64,000 nt of DNA from Macrosoma leucophasiata (GCA_036365455.1 JAWQUS010000032.1:15136001-15200000), one strand, 5' to 3'; shown: positions 33,501 through 35,814, numbered from the stretch's first letter. The notes: generated by a model not told the origin, from the letters alone. Numbers and translations are program-made.

Positions 33501-35775
33501 AGAAGTTCCAGTTTCCCAGTTCTCGAGAATGATCGTATCACACTGTACTGGGATCGATCTATCATCACTGACAGGACCATTGTTGCTAACAAGCCTGATA
33601 TAGTGCTGATAGATCGAACGGAGCGCCGTGCAGTGATCGTCGACGTCACCATCCCCCATGACGAGAATCTCGTGAAAGCTGAAAAGGATAAGGAATTAAA
33701 ATATCTGGACCTGGCTCACGAGATTGTCGGCATGTGGCATGTGGATTCGGCGATCATTGTACCGATAGTCGTCTCGGTGAATGGCCTTATCGCCAAGAGC
33801 CTCGACCAACACCTTATGAGGCTCACGTTGGGCGGCTGGATCAAGGGCCTGATGCAGAAGGCAGTGCTACTTGACACGGCACGAATAGTGAGGAGATTCC
33901 TCTCTCTGCGTCCCTAACCACCAGTAGCTTGAACTCTGTTCCCGCTGCCGGCGGCAAGCTATTTTTATTTTTTATATATATATTTGTTTATGATATTTAT
34001 ATATGTAAAAAATATAAAATAAGTTAATGGCAACCCTTGATACGTCCCACTGCTGGACACGAGTCTCTCTCCTTCTTGGGAGGAGGCCTGGAGCTTACGC
34101 CATCAAGCTGCTCAGTTTAATTTTGCTTTATATTTTATGTACATGTTTTTCAACTAATTGAAAATCAACAGAGAGTCGACGAATTTGACTCAGAACTTAT
34201 GTATCTGAGCATCATTCCTGGTGTGGAAGGACATCACGAGCGCTTCCGACATTTATGCGAACGTCTTAAGTTACCTGCATTGGTGCTGCAGCCAGGGCTC
34301 AGTCATCTTCAGGAATCACCGCAGGAACTAGCACATAGATATGCGCAGGTAATAGTTATTTGTAAAATATGTTACGAGTATTAGCAATGAGGTTAATATT
34401 TTATAGAGAAGATAATGAGTAAAAACGGCCGGTACCATTTTTACATTTATTTGACAGATATCTGTCATATTACTATGGGACACTGGTAAATTAAATGCAA
34501 AAAAATGGAACCATTTTACCAAGGGGAGTGTCCTTTCTAGTACTTTAGTACGTCAATGATAAATTATTATTAGAATATTATTAGAAGGAAAAAAACATAC
34601 AGTTTACCAGCATAAAGCCATCGTCGAAGCCGATTTATCAGAAGTCGTAGGTCCTGGTATGGCACAAAATGATCCGTCTAATAGTTCTTGGGCTTGTCCA
34701 TCCAAATTACGAAAGGTTTTCATTACATCAGAGTTACATCAAATTCAAGTATGTATCAAATTTGAAATAATCTACTCGTATGAGTTGAATTTAATCGTAT
34801 CGACGAATTACCAGTAAATTTAGTAAATAAGTTCTGTAGTTTTGTTATTAAGTTTTATCAGTTTTGAATTATTATTCTACCTTACCTATTTCCTTACTTA
34901 TTTTAATAAAAATAATGTTCAAAGATCCCTTTCATCGTCCACAGACACTTCTGAATCGATTGAAATTGAAAAAGTCTTTCTACCTTTTGGGATATGAAAG
35001 TGGAGTTCCTGTGGCACTGGAAGTAGCTGCTATACTGGAAAACAAAGGTAGGTAATATGATACTATCTCCACAACTCTTATGACCTCTTCTATCGGTCTT
35101 TTCTGTTTGTTATTATGTTCGTTGTTTTCACGAGTTTTGCCAATAACTACAAAATATTATAGTATAAAAAATATGACTAAATATCTTTACATCCTTGTTA
35201 TAGGTCTTACCGGCACAGTCTTCTGCATTGGAGTTGCCCCTGATGAACTACCTTCCACCTTCAAAAGCCATCTCTTTACTACCTTGAAAGACGACAAATT
35301 CCAAGATGCTGTTGTCTTACACATATCAAGTTTAATACTTGAAAAGGATACCGTCATAGCAGAATTGCAGAAAGAAATCATTGATGTACCTTGGGAAGAG
35401 AAAGTCGAAATCTGCGTGGAGAAACTTCTAGATCATTCTGGACATGCAGCTCAATACACAAGAGCTCTTATGAATGCAGCGTTAATTAGAACAAATCAAG
35501 TAATAAACGGCACGTTTAAACCAAAGAAGGTGAAGTCGAAGGTTATTTTCTTGCGCACGTCATGTAATAACGTTTCAGATAATTTATCTGAACAATCAGT
35601 AACTGAATACTATATAGAGACCCCTTTAGGGTTAATTCCGCAAGATCTTCGATGTGCAACTATTATAAATCAGCATCTAAGTTCTGAAGTACTGGAGCTG
35701 TTCGAACAAAATAATTTATGTGAAACCTATATTCATAATGGAAATACGTTTGACTTTATCCAAAGTGGTGAATAA
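325..35775 (+). CDS. FAS-like gene A: type I fatty acid synthase paralogue, probable pseudoenzyme (37 exons, 5' end outside window)
   Basis: Exons: 325-520, 870-987, 1744-1947, 2276-2392, 4080-4249, 4446-4585, 5379-5582, 6475-6661, 7179-7341, 8036-8205, 9401-9736, 10822-10970, 14966-15150, 15494-15613, 16328-16437, 17170-17360, 17668-17822, 17906-18154, 18500-18617, 18841-19089, 19218-19628, 20079-20222, 22363-22475, 23659-23809, 24909-25080, 25853-25965, 26396-26560, 27764-27936, 29964-30107, 30930-31121, 31515-31620, 31822-31960, 32139-32289, 33190-33331, 34172-34348, 34945-35047, 35204-35775. They sum to 6,699 nt (2,232 codons plus stop) with every junction in phase. Approximate residues counted from 325: KS 1-383, linker to 445, MAT 455-760, DH 800-1095, pseudo-ME/KR 1095-1330, ER 1340-1655, KR 1660-1815, ACP 1815-1915, TE 1945-2232. 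Animal FAS is cytosolic, dimeric and makes palmitate from acetyl- and malonyl-CoA. Here only MAT keeps its catalytic set; KS, DH, KR, ACP and TE have lost key residues. Intact frames argue against a simple pseudogene. The exon carrying the start codon is upstream. Confidence 0.95.
570..821 (+). repeat. SINE-like family A copy
   Basis: Starts CTGGTGGTAAAACTCC and ends in an A-rich tail after CATTACATAAAAA. Full copies run about 290 bp; about twenty copies in both orientations lie in the window. Non-coding; an internal block is deleted after CTAAATGGTAGTG. Confidence 0.85.
870..987 (+). CDS. Gene A exon 2: KS domain
   Basis: Acceptor ATATTTCAG, donor GTAAAT at 988, phase 1 in and 2 out. Contains [19 protein letters not shown], the homologue of GVFVGACFSESEKTWFYEK in gene B exon 3 (60048-60168). 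Confidence 0.92.
1139..1276. repeat. Palindromic foldback MITE (family E)
   Basis: TGGGTTGCAC at the left pairs with GTGCAACCCA at the right, and the inner arms (AATTATTGTAACATTTCACA and its complement) pair almost throughout, forming a near-perfect hairpin. A second copy is at 7405-7535. Confidence 0.85.
1744..1947 (+). CDS. Gene A exon 3: KS active-site cysteine exon
   Basis: Phase 2 in and out. Reads [20 protein letters not shown] followed by ESCCSSIG. The family motif is DTACSSSL; here the neighbours changed but the nucleophile Cys (codon 1823-1825) stays, and the next Ser has become a second Cys. It aligns residue for residue with the 63707-63910 exon of gene B, which has VDSACSSSL. The Cys could still accept an acyl group, but its partner histidines are lost in exons 5 and 6. 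Confidence 0.95.
2276..2392 (+). CDS. Gene A exon 4: KS domain
   Basis: The acceptor is TTTAAG rather than CAG, but the frame and homology need it; donor GTAAGT at 2393. Phase 2 in and out. Reads [20 protein letters not shown] then [19 protein letters not shown], matching the FAS segment that normally reads LSPDGxCKAFD..GYxRSEA. GY.RSE is altered to GSAKSE. Confidence 0.9.
2463..2624. repeat. MITE family D, copy 1
   Basis: Terminal inverted repeats of about 20 bp beginning TAACCCCCTTATTCATAAAC. The interior is a diverged palindrome (GCTAAAGTGTTGC, GACAAAGACAAAGC). Other copies are at 4800-4931, 21760-21910, 49707-49832 and 52035-52180. Confidence 0.85.
3038..3349. repeat. GC-ended MITE family C, copy 1
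   Basis: Long terminal inverted repeats (CATAGAGCAACNCGG ... CCGTGTTGCTCTATG) with a GGTCCGCCGCGG core, flanking an AT-rich centre. Short open frames inside it are repeat-derived and recur in every copy, so they are not genes. Confidence 0.88.
3410..3505 (-). repeat. LINE 3' fragment
   Basis: Reverse complement of the end of the reverse-transcriptase C-terminus seen intact at 13463-13780 (the CTCTACACTCTCTGCCTACC segment), cut off at a CATACATA-type tail. Confidence 0.7.
4080..4249 (+). CDS. Gene A exon 5: KS domain, first catalytic His replaced by Phe
   Basis: Acceptor ATTATAG, donor GTAACA at 4250, phase 2 in and 1 out. Ends [12 protein letters not shown] enzymes have EAHGTGT here and the His is one of the Cys-His-His triad; the codon at 4240-4242 is TTT (Phe). 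The remaining sequence ([30 protein letters not shown]) is normal KS fold. Confidence 0.92.
4446..4585 (+). CDS. Gene A exon 6: KS domain, second catalytic His replaced by Tyr
   Basis: Acceptor TTCTCAG, donor GTATTA at 4586, phase 1 in and 0 out. Reads [20 protein letters not shown]. The family motif is K-S-N-x-G-H; here the Lys is Met (4532-4534) and the His is Tyr (4547-4549). With exon 5 this removes both histidines needed for decarboxylation and condensation. Confidence 0.93.
4660..4738 (-). repeat. tRNA-like repeat (family I)
   Basis: On the minus strand it reads GGACTTCGGTAGCTCAGTTG, with a good A box, and later GCAAGTTCGAGTC as B box. The same unit recurs at 20958, 27208, 47935 and 52853, with similar flanking AAAGAAAAATTTGAC, so it is read as a dispersed tRNA-derived repeat rather than a working tRNA. 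Confidence 0.7.
4800..4931. repeat. MITE family D, copy 2
   Basis: TAACCCCCTTATTTTTAAAC at the left and GTTTATGAATAAGGGGGT at the right; internal CTAAAATACG/CGTTTTAGC arms are conserved with the other copies. Confidence 0.82.
5379..5582 (+). CDS. Gene A exon 7: KS C-terminal part
   Basis: Acceptor AATTTTAG, donor GTTTGT at 5583, phase 0 in and out. Contains [20 protein letters not shown] and [17 protein letters not shown]. The family sequence near the end of KS is NSFGFGGxNxHxIL; the glycine-rich turn is here SYNG. Confidence 0.92.
5890..6283. repeat. Inverted pair of family A SINE-like copies
   Basis: A reverse copy (5890-6137, starting TTTTTTTATGTTATGG) is followed head-to-head by a 5'-truncated forward copy (6138-6283) ending CACTTCCATTAAAAAAAA. 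The transcript could form a hairpin with arms of over 140 nt in the intron between exons 7 and 8. Confidence 0.85.
6475..6661 (+). CDS. Gene A exon 8: KS-MAT linker domain
   Basis: Acceptor TTTTCCAG, donor GTAAGT at 6662, phase 0 in and 1 out. Reads [20 protein letters not shown], then [10 protein letters not shown] and [11 protein letters not shown], the standard linker signature of animal FAS (PRLV.SGR...LLH.IH...GH..RGYT.L). Confidence 0.95.
7179..7341 (+). CDS. Gene A exon 9: start of MAT domain
   Basis: Acceptor CTATCAAG, donor GTAATC at 7342, phase 1 in and 2 out. Contains [20 protein letters not shown]. The GMGSQW oxyanion motif of malonyl/acetyltransferases is intact. Confidence 0.94.
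7405..7535. repeat. Palindromic foldback MITE (family E), copy 2
   Basis: GCCTGGGTTGCACCA pairs with TGGTGCAAGCCAGGC, with the same inner arms as 1139-1276. It sits just downstream of exon 9. Confidence 0.83.
8036..8205 (+). CDS. Gene A exon 10: MAT domain
   Basis: Acceptor ATTTCAG, donor GTAATC at 8206, phase 2 in and 1 out. Reads [20 protein letters not shown] ... [20 protein letters not shown] then EPDKCIG, leading directly into the GHSLGE motif of the next exon. Confidence 0.94.
8428..9195 (+). mobile_element. Complete retroposed element with 15-bp target-site duplication
   Basis: AGGGTTAATTTGAAT at 8428-8442 is repeated exactly at 9181-9195. Between them is a 738-bp GC-rich element (8443-9180) ending in a short poly-A, the signature of target-primed insertion of a non-LTR retroelement or SINE. 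The 5' half contains a tandem duplication with a 99-bp period (8551 and 8650), which keeps an open frame through both units but encodes only low-complexity Gly/Pro-rich sequence. A related, diverged element is at about 58790-59165. The autonomous family is not recognised. Confidence 0.85.
9401..9736 (+). CDS. Gene A exon 11: MAT catalytic exon (Ser, Arg, His all present)
   Basis: Acceptor AATTTTCAG, donor GTAAGA at 9737, phase 1 in and out. Begins [20 protein letters not shown]. The nucleophile Ser is codon 9406-9408, the substrate-carboxylate Arg (AYMRGK) is 9481-9483, and the catalytic His (IAYHSKYI) is 9712-9714. All three sit at the family positions, so this domain should still transfer acetyl or malonyl groups. 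It is the only domain of gene A with a complete catalytic set. Confidence 0.96.
9885..10045. repeat. Short imperfect tandem repeat, about 50 bp x 3
   Basis: Three units of AGAGTTTTAGATCNGGTTTT followed by CAGAGGAATAGAGTCAA, diverged from one another. AT-rich intronic DNA around it shows nothing else. Confidence 0.75.
10616..10663. repeat. Perfect 21-bp hairpin
   Basis: CGTGGTCTAAAACGTATAAA(T) and its exact reverse complement are separated by a 6-nt loop (CCATAC). It lies at the edge of a family B SINE fragment (10680-10725). Confidence 0.85.
10822..10970 (+). CDS. Gene A exon 12: end of MAT and post-MAT linker
   Basis: Acceptor TTTATAG, donor GTGAGT at 10971, phase 1 in and 0 out. Reads [20 protein letters not shown] ... 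[14 protein letters not shown], matching the FAS block LK..I..PK.RS.RW.STS.P ... SAEYxVNNL. Confidence 0.94.
11590..11945. repeat. LINE fragment with duplicated hairpin
   Basis: 11590-11735 is the minus-strand end of the LINE reverse transcriptase seen at 13463-13780. A perfect palindrome built on GTCTTGGTCTTCCTGGGC follows at about 11733-11777, and the unit is repeated almost exactly at about 11853-11898 with a 118-bp period. Confidence 0.75.
12187..12489. repeat. GC-ended MITE family C, copy 2, with target duplication
   Basis: ATAGAGCAACACGG ... CCGTGTTGCTCTAT, flanked on both sides by GCGCTGCTGC. A roughly 10-bp duplication with long inverted repeats is typical of Mutator-like non-autonomous elements; the superfamily is inference. 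Confidence 0.82.
13095..13432. repeat. Repeat family H (GGGTTCCGTAG)
   Basis: Starts TTAGGGTTCCGTAGTAACAA with a TCTG microsatellite, then AATCACGCCGACAAAGTGGT. The same order is seen at 23868-24480, with diverged pieces near 45640-45835 and 55125-55262. Confidence 0.75.
13463..13780 (+). pseudogene. LINE reverse-transcriptase C-terminal fragment
   Basis: Open frame reading [20 protein letters not shown], then [18 protein letters not shown] with one change (CRGPGRPR), ending [15 protein letters not shown]. The WFGHIERM...GPGRPR pattern is the C-terminal tail of many RTE/Jockey-like non-LTR reverse transcriptases. It is 5'-truncated, lacks the catalytic core and ends in a CATACATACATA tail, so it is a dead insertion in the intron between exons 12 and 13. 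Confidence 0.8.
14047..14940. repeat. Cluster of four family A SINE-like copies in alternating orientation
   Basis: Reverse (14047-14205), forward (14206-14500), truncated reverse (14503-14640) and reverse (14650-14940). The last ends CTCTACCACCAGTAA less than 30 nt from the start of exon 13. Confidence 0.85.
14966..15150 (+). CDS. Gene A exon 13: post-MAT linker
   Basis: Acceptor CTATCCACAG, donor GTTTGC at 15151 (weak), phase 0 in and 2 out. Reads [20 protein letters not shown] then [13 protein letters not shown], a strongly conserved FAS segment. A reverse-oriented SINE-like repeat ends less than 30 nt before the exon, so the acceptor region is short and next to repeat DNA. Confidence 0.93.
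15494..15613 (+). CDS. Gene A exon 14: MAT-DH linker
   Basis: Acceptor TTTCATTTCAG, donor GTAAGA at 15614, phase 2 in and out. Reads [20 protein letters not shown] then [20 protein letters not shown], equivalent to the segment of FAS that ends ISPLIKWDHS. Confidence 0.92.
15657..15682. repeat. AGAAT pentamer microsatellite
   Basis: TAGAATAGAATAGAATAGAA, about five units, followed by an AT-rich intron stretch that resembles a LINE tail but that I cannot assign. Confidence 0.8.
16328..16437 (+). CDS. Gene A exon 15: DH domain start, catalytic His replaced by Asn
   Basis: Acceptor ATATTTAG, donor GTGAGT at 16438, phase 2 in and 1 out. Ends [11 protein letters not shown] and continues KIVYP in exon 16. 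The DH motif is HxxxGxxxxP; here it reads NVVRGKIVYP, with Gly and Pro in place but the His codon changed to AAT (16425-16427). Confidence 0.91.
16480..16758 (-). repeat. tRNA-headed SINE family B copy
   Basis: Minus strand: B-box CCTGGGTTCGATTCCCGGGT, then the body (TTTCCATTTTCTGGAAATTT, TCAACAGGCTCGCCACCTGT) and end GGGGATTACAGGCGTGAAGT. About 300 bp; other copies are near 38003, 41531, 45276, 46559 and 47455. Confidence 0.83.
16802..16953. repeat. Truncated inverted pair of family A ends
   Basis: ACTGGTGGTAGAGCTCTGG at the left and CACTCTACCACCAG at the right. The two outer ends of family A are joined back to back after an internal deletion. Confidence 0.8.
17170..17360 (+). CDS. Gene A exon 16: DH domain
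   Basis: Acceptor TTTGTTCAG, donor GTACTA at 17361, phase 1 in and 0 out. Reads [20 protein letters not shown] ... [19 protein letters not shown] usually has VLFPATGYL..AW, so the PATGYL stretch of the DH hot-dog helix is degraded to PFAAAL. GC content here is above that of neighbouring exons. Confidence 0.93.
17668..17822 (+). CDS. Gene A exon 17: DH domain, catalytic Asp replaced by Asn
   Basis: Acceptor TTATAAAG, donor GTAAGA at 17823, phase 0 in and 2 out. Ends [14 protein letters not shown]. The second DH hot-dog of animal FAS has LRGYDYGP with a catalytic Asp; here it is RGYNYNNS and the Asp codon is AAC (17815-17817). Confidence 0.91.
17906..18154 (+). CDS. Gene A exon 18: DH domain, second hot-dog
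   Basis: Only an 83-nt intron separates it from exon 17. Acceptor TATTTCAG, donor GTAAGT at 18155, phase 2 in and out. Reads [20 protein letters not shown] then [10 protein letters not shown], the usual W..F.D.MLQ...L...P..I..L.ID pattern. Confidence 0.94.
18500..18617 (+). CDS. Gene A exon 19: end of DH domain
   Basis: Acceptor TTTCCCAG, donor GTAAGT at 18618, phase 2 in and 0 out. Reads [17 protein letters not shown] ... [12 protein letters not shown], matching the C-terminal strands of DH. Confidence 0.92.
18841..19089 (+). CDS. Gene A exon 20: structural pseudo-methyltransferase region
   Basis: Acceptor TATTTTGTAG, donor GTAAGT at 19090, phase 0. Reads [20 protein letters not shown] ... 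[20 protein letters not shown], ending [15 protein letters not shown]. It corresponds to the non-catalytic pseudo-ME region between DH and ER, which is poorly conserved in all insects. Placement rests on position and phase. Confidence 0.9.
19218..19628 (+). CDS. Gene A exon 21: pseudo-ME / pseudo-KR structural region
   Basis: Acceptor TATCCACAG, donor GTAAGT at 19629, phase 0. 137 codons, including [20 protein letters not shown] and [20 protein letters not shown]. This is the structural half-KR that precedes ER in animal FAS; it has no catalytic role in the family. Confidence 0.93.
20079..20222 (+). CDS. Gene A exon 22: pseudo-KR end and ER start
   Basis: Acceptor TCATATAG, donor GTAAAT at 20223, phase 0. 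Begins [10 protein letters not shown] and ends [18 protein letters not shown], equivalent to the VWGxxRH..L ... GDLSSLRW block at the pseudo-KR/ER boundary. Confidence 0.93.
20958..21031 (+). repeat. tRNA-like repeat (family I), 74 nt
   Basis: Seven-bp acceptor pairing GACTTCG/CGAAGTC, a D-arm-like TAGCTTAGTG, and T-arm GCAGGTTTGATTCCTGC. The anticodon stem has a mismatch and the unit recurs with common flanks, so I call it a tRNA-derived repeat; a true tRNA is possible but unlikely. Confidence 0.7.
21760..21910. repeat. MITE family D, copy 3
   Basis: ACCCCCTTATTCATAAACGT with its inverted copy ACGTTTATGAATAAGGGGGT; almost perfectly palindromic ends. Confidence 0.87.
22363..22475 (+). CDS. 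Gene A exon 23: ER domain, substrate-side fold
   Basis: Acceptor AATTTTCAG, donor GTGATA at 22476, phase 0 in and 2 out. Reads [20 protein letters not shown] then [11 protein letters not shown]. Animal ER has V.YASLNFRDIMLATG ... LGMEFSG; the Phe-Arg of NFRD is replaced. Confidence 0.91.
22692..22905. repeat. RTE-like repeat tail
   Basis: ACTAGCTGTTGCCCGCGGCT then TCGCCCGTGTGAGTG, ending in a TAGAGA microsatellite. Same family as 79-256 in the other orientation; pieces of similar type occur at 27960-28060, 38640-38860, 39045-39240 and 49600-49655. Confidence 0.78.
23311..23590 (+). repeat. SINE-like family A, near full-length copy
   Basis: ACTGGTGGTAGAGCTCCAGT to a poly-A tail (AATAAAAAAAAA). 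A good reference copy of the family. Confidence 0.88.
23659..23809 (+). CDS. Gene A exon 24: ER domain
   Basis: Acceptor AATTATTCAG, donor GTAAGG at 23810, phase 2 in and 0 out. Reads [20 protein letters not shown] ... [20 protein letters not shown] then CLAFYCL, a good match to the family RVMG...S..V......W.VP..W.LE.AA.VP..Y.TAYYAL. Confidence 0.94.
23868..24480. repeat. Repeat family H, longer copy
   Basis: AGGGTTCCGTAGTAAACAAG, (TCTG)n, then CGGTTTAGCGCAAAAAC, CTTAATCACGCCAATAAAG; runs to about CTACGAAACCCTACACTGCG. Non-coding, intronic. Confidence 0.75.
24909..25080 (+). CDS. Gene A exon 25: ER NADPH-binding loop
   Basis: Acceptor AATATTGCAG, donor GTAATA at 25081, phase 0 in and 1 out. 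Reads [20 protein letters not shown] then [18 protein letters not shown]. The family motif is SGSGGVGQAAI; GGVG is GALG here, a mild change. A decayed copy of this exon lies 70 nt downstream (25151-25260). Confidence 0.94.
25151..25260 (+). pseudogene. Decayed duplicate of ER exon 25
   Basis: Starting AAGGTCATCATAGG it aligns along about 110 nt with exon 25 (24942 onward). It would read [20 protein letters not shown] then CSV, compared with [20 protein letters not shown] in the live exon, before deletions and an in-frame TAA. It has no usable donor and frame is lost after the Cys-Ser-Val, so it is a dead tandem exon copy 70 nt downstream of its parent. Confidence 0.82.
25399..25680. repeat. 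Repeat family G
   Basis: AATGGCAACCCTTGACACGT ... CACGCTGCTCCAATAC ... CCGCCCATCAGGCCTTCGAC ... AGCAGATCGCTT-like end. Further copies at 34027-34113, 57395-57640 and 61373-61725; the last is most complete. Looks like a LINE- or SINE-derived unit. Confidence 0.78.
25853..25965 (+). CDS. Gene A exon 26: ER domain
   Basis: Acceptor TTTTTTTCAG, donor GTTAGT at 25966 (non-consensus at +3), phase 1 in and 0 out. Reads [20 protein letters not shown] then [17 protein letters not shown], matching NIG.SRD.SF..MV...T.G.G.D.VLNSL. The exact 3' end is less certain; a GTAACA donor lies upstream at 25945. Confidence 0.88.
26016..26275. repeat. ATTCGAAT-rich palindromic cluster
   Basis: At least ten CATTCGAATG or ATTCGAAT-like palindromes in 260 bp, in both orientations and with irregular spacing. 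It fills the gap where the missing ER segment of gene A would be expected. Probably a MITE. Confidence 0.75.
26396..26560 (+). CDS. Gene A exon 27: ER domain after an internal loss
   Basis: Acceptor TTTTAATAG, donor GTAATT at 26561, phase 0. Reads [20 protein letters not shown] ... [10 protein letters not shown], equivalent to the family FLKN.TFHGV.LD segment. Between this and exon 26 the family has about 30 residues (EKLQASVRCL...GRFLEIGK...) for which I find no exon; the intron is repeat DNA. Confidence 0.88.
27208..27281 (-). repeat. tRNA-like repeat (family I)
   Basis: Minus strand GGACTTCGGTAGCTAAGTGG ... GGTTCAATTCCTGCCTGAAG; nearly identical to 20958-21031. Confidence 0.72.
27471..27716 (-). 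repeat. SINE-like family A copy, reverse
   Basis: TTTTTTTTTATGTTAGGAAA to GCGAGCTCCGCCCCTGG, about 48 nt before exon 28. Confidence 0.83.
27764..27936 (+). CDS. Gene A exon 28: end of ER domain
   Basis: Acceptor TATTCTCAG, donor GTATGC at 27937, phase 0 in and 2 out. Reads [20 protein letters not shown] then [20 protein letters not shown] and IKMCDP, matching the family L..LI..GI..G.V.PL ... EAFR.M..G.H.GKVLIK.R. Confidence 0.94.
28044..29270. repeat. 126-bp minisatellite, about ten units
   Basis: Units begin GATAAAAGTAGCCTAAGTTA at 28171, 28289, 28415, 28541, 28667, 28793, 28919, 29044 and 29157, the central ones exactly 126 bp apart. Each unit ends in a TATG microsatellite. Because 126 is divisible by 3, open frames of up to 161 codons run through it, but they are repeat artefacts. 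The unit derives from an RTE-like tail, a single-copy version of which lies inverted at 38430-38860. Confidence 0.93.
29964..30107 (+). CDS. Gene A exon 29: KR domain with lost dinucleotide motif
   Basis: Acceptor ATTTCCAG, donor GTATGG at 30108, phase 2 in and out. Reads [20 protein letters not shown] then HGAKKVRL. The family is Y.ITGGLGGFGLELADWL..RGA.KLVL. The flanks align but TGGLGGFG (29992-30018) is VVICDRQGV, so the glycine-rich NADPH-binding motif is gone. Confidence 0.92.
30930..31121 (+). CDS. Gene A exon 30: KR domain
   Basis: Acceptor AATTTTCAG, donor GTAAGT at 31122, phase 2 in and out. Reads [20 protein letters not shown] ... [17 protein letters not shown] then [14 protein letters not shown]. 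The family has RWR..GV.V..S..D ... GPVGGIFNLA.VL.D; the order is kept but key residues (LA.VL.D) are not. Confidence 0.92.
31515..31620 (+). CDS. Gene A exon 31: KR domain, catalytic Ser/Tyr segment absent
   Basis: Acceptor TTATTTCAG, donor GTAAGT at 31621, phase 2 in and 0 out. Reads [20 protein letters not shown] then [16 protein letters not shown]. In the family YFVVFSSVSCGRGNAGQ.NYG.AN carries catalytic Ser and Tyr; here the strand YFLIA is kept, the SS...NYG block is missing and the segment is about 15-20 residues shorter. Confidence 0.9.
31822..31960 (+). CDS. Gene A exon 32: KR C-terminal end and KR-ACP linker
   Basis: Acceptor TGTATTTTAG, donor GTAAGT at 31961, phase 0 in and 1 out. 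Reads [20 protein letters not shown] then [20 protein letters not shown], resembling the ...RI..CLEVLD.FL....P.V.S.V helix and linker that precede ACP. Confidence 0.9.
32139..32289 (+). CDS. Gene A exon 33: ACP-like domain without phosphopantetheine Ser
   Basis: Acceptor TAATTTCAG, donor GTAAGC at 32290, phase 1 in and 2 out. Reads [20 protein letters not shown] then [20 protein letters not shown]. Family ACP has L.DLGLDSLM..E....LE...L.LS...I..LT..KL. The helices align, but GLDSLM is GVPDFKM (32189-32209), with no Ser to carry the 4'-phosphopantetheine arm. Confidence 0.9.
32758..33043. repeat. GC-ended MITE family C, copy 3
   Basis: AGAGCAACACGGCCCACCGG ... GGCTACTCCCCTCCAGTGTT, ending TGCTCTATG. 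It lies between exons 33 and 34. Confidence 0.85.
33190..33331 (+). CDS. Gene A exon 34: ACP end and ACP-TE linker
   Basis: Acceptor TTGTCACAG, donor GTATAA at 33332 (weak), phase 2 in and 0 out. Begins [10 protein letters not shown], the last ACP helix (KLREL in the family), then a charged linker including [20 protein letters not shown]. Confidence 0.9.
33508..33917 (+). pseudogene. LINE C-terminal fragment with restriction-like endonuclease domain
   Basis: The plus strand reads [20 protein letters not shown], then [20 protein letters not shown] and, further on, [20 protein letters not shown], ending at TAA 33915-33917. The PD...(14)...D-V pattern is that of restriction-like endonucleases fused to R2/R4/Dong/NeSL-type reverse transcriptases, which cut target DNA for insertion. 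The reverse transcriptase is missing, so this is a 5'-truncated dead copy inside the intron between exons 34 and 35. The frame upstream of about 33510 does not continue. Confidence 0.8.
34172..34348 (+). CDS. Gene A exon 35: TE domain start
   Basis: Acceptor AATCAACAG, donor GTAATA at 34349, phase 0. Reads [20 protein letters not shown] then [20 protein letters not shown] and ELAHRYAQ, equivalent to HPIEG....F..LA..L..P..GLQ.T ... S...LA.YYI in animal TE. Confidence 0.92.
34611..34748 (+). other. Unexplained coding-like segment in intron 35
   Basis: Bounded by CAG before 34611 and a GTATGT donor at 34749, 138 nt, phase 0 at both ends with no stop. Reads [20 protein letters not shown] then [20 protein letters not shown]. 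The thioesterase fold aligns without it, and the upstream polypyrimidine tract is poor. It could be a cassette exon, an exon remnant or a chance frame; I do not recognise the peptide. Confidence 0.4.
34945..35047 (+). CDS. Gene A exon 36: TE nucleophile elbow, Ser replaced
   Basis: Acceptor CGTCCACAG, donor GTAGGT at 35048, phase 0 in and 1 out. Reads [20 protein letters not shown] then AAILENKG. The family elbow is GYSYGA; here it is GYESGV and the nucleophile position is Glu (34996-34998), with a Ser one residue later. Hydrolytic release is not expected. Confidence 0.92.
35204..35775 (+). CDS. Gene A last exon (37): TE C-terminal part and stop
   Basis: Acceptor CTTGTTATAG, stop TAA at 35773-35775. 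190 codons uninterrupted. Contains [20 protein letters not shown] and [20 protein letters not shown]. The C-terminus reads [23 protein letters not shown] normally carries a catalytic His in a G-D-H-R motif near here and I see only NGNT. A polyadenylation hexamer follows at 35809. Confidence 0.93.
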
Positions 35776-35808
35776 TTTGCATGTTGAATTATTGAAACTG
35801 TAAGACCT

Positions 35809-35814
35809 AATAAA
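35809..35814 (+). promoter_or_regulatory. Polyadenylation signal of gene A
   Basis: AATAAA lies 34 nt after the stop codon, giving a very short 3' UTR. The sequence downstream (TTTTGGGATTGTAC) is T/G-rich as expected near a cleavage site. Confidence 0.7.

Noticed and set aside
35187..35381. Minus-strand open frame opposite the last exon of gene A
   Set aside because: Shadow frame of a strongly supported coding exon on the + strand.
325..35775. Gene A as an ordinary decayed pseudogene
   Set aside because: All 37 exons keep frame, splice dinucleotides and fold-level similarity, and the MAT site is perfect. Neutral decay over the time needed to change so many catalytic residues should have left stops and frameshifts.
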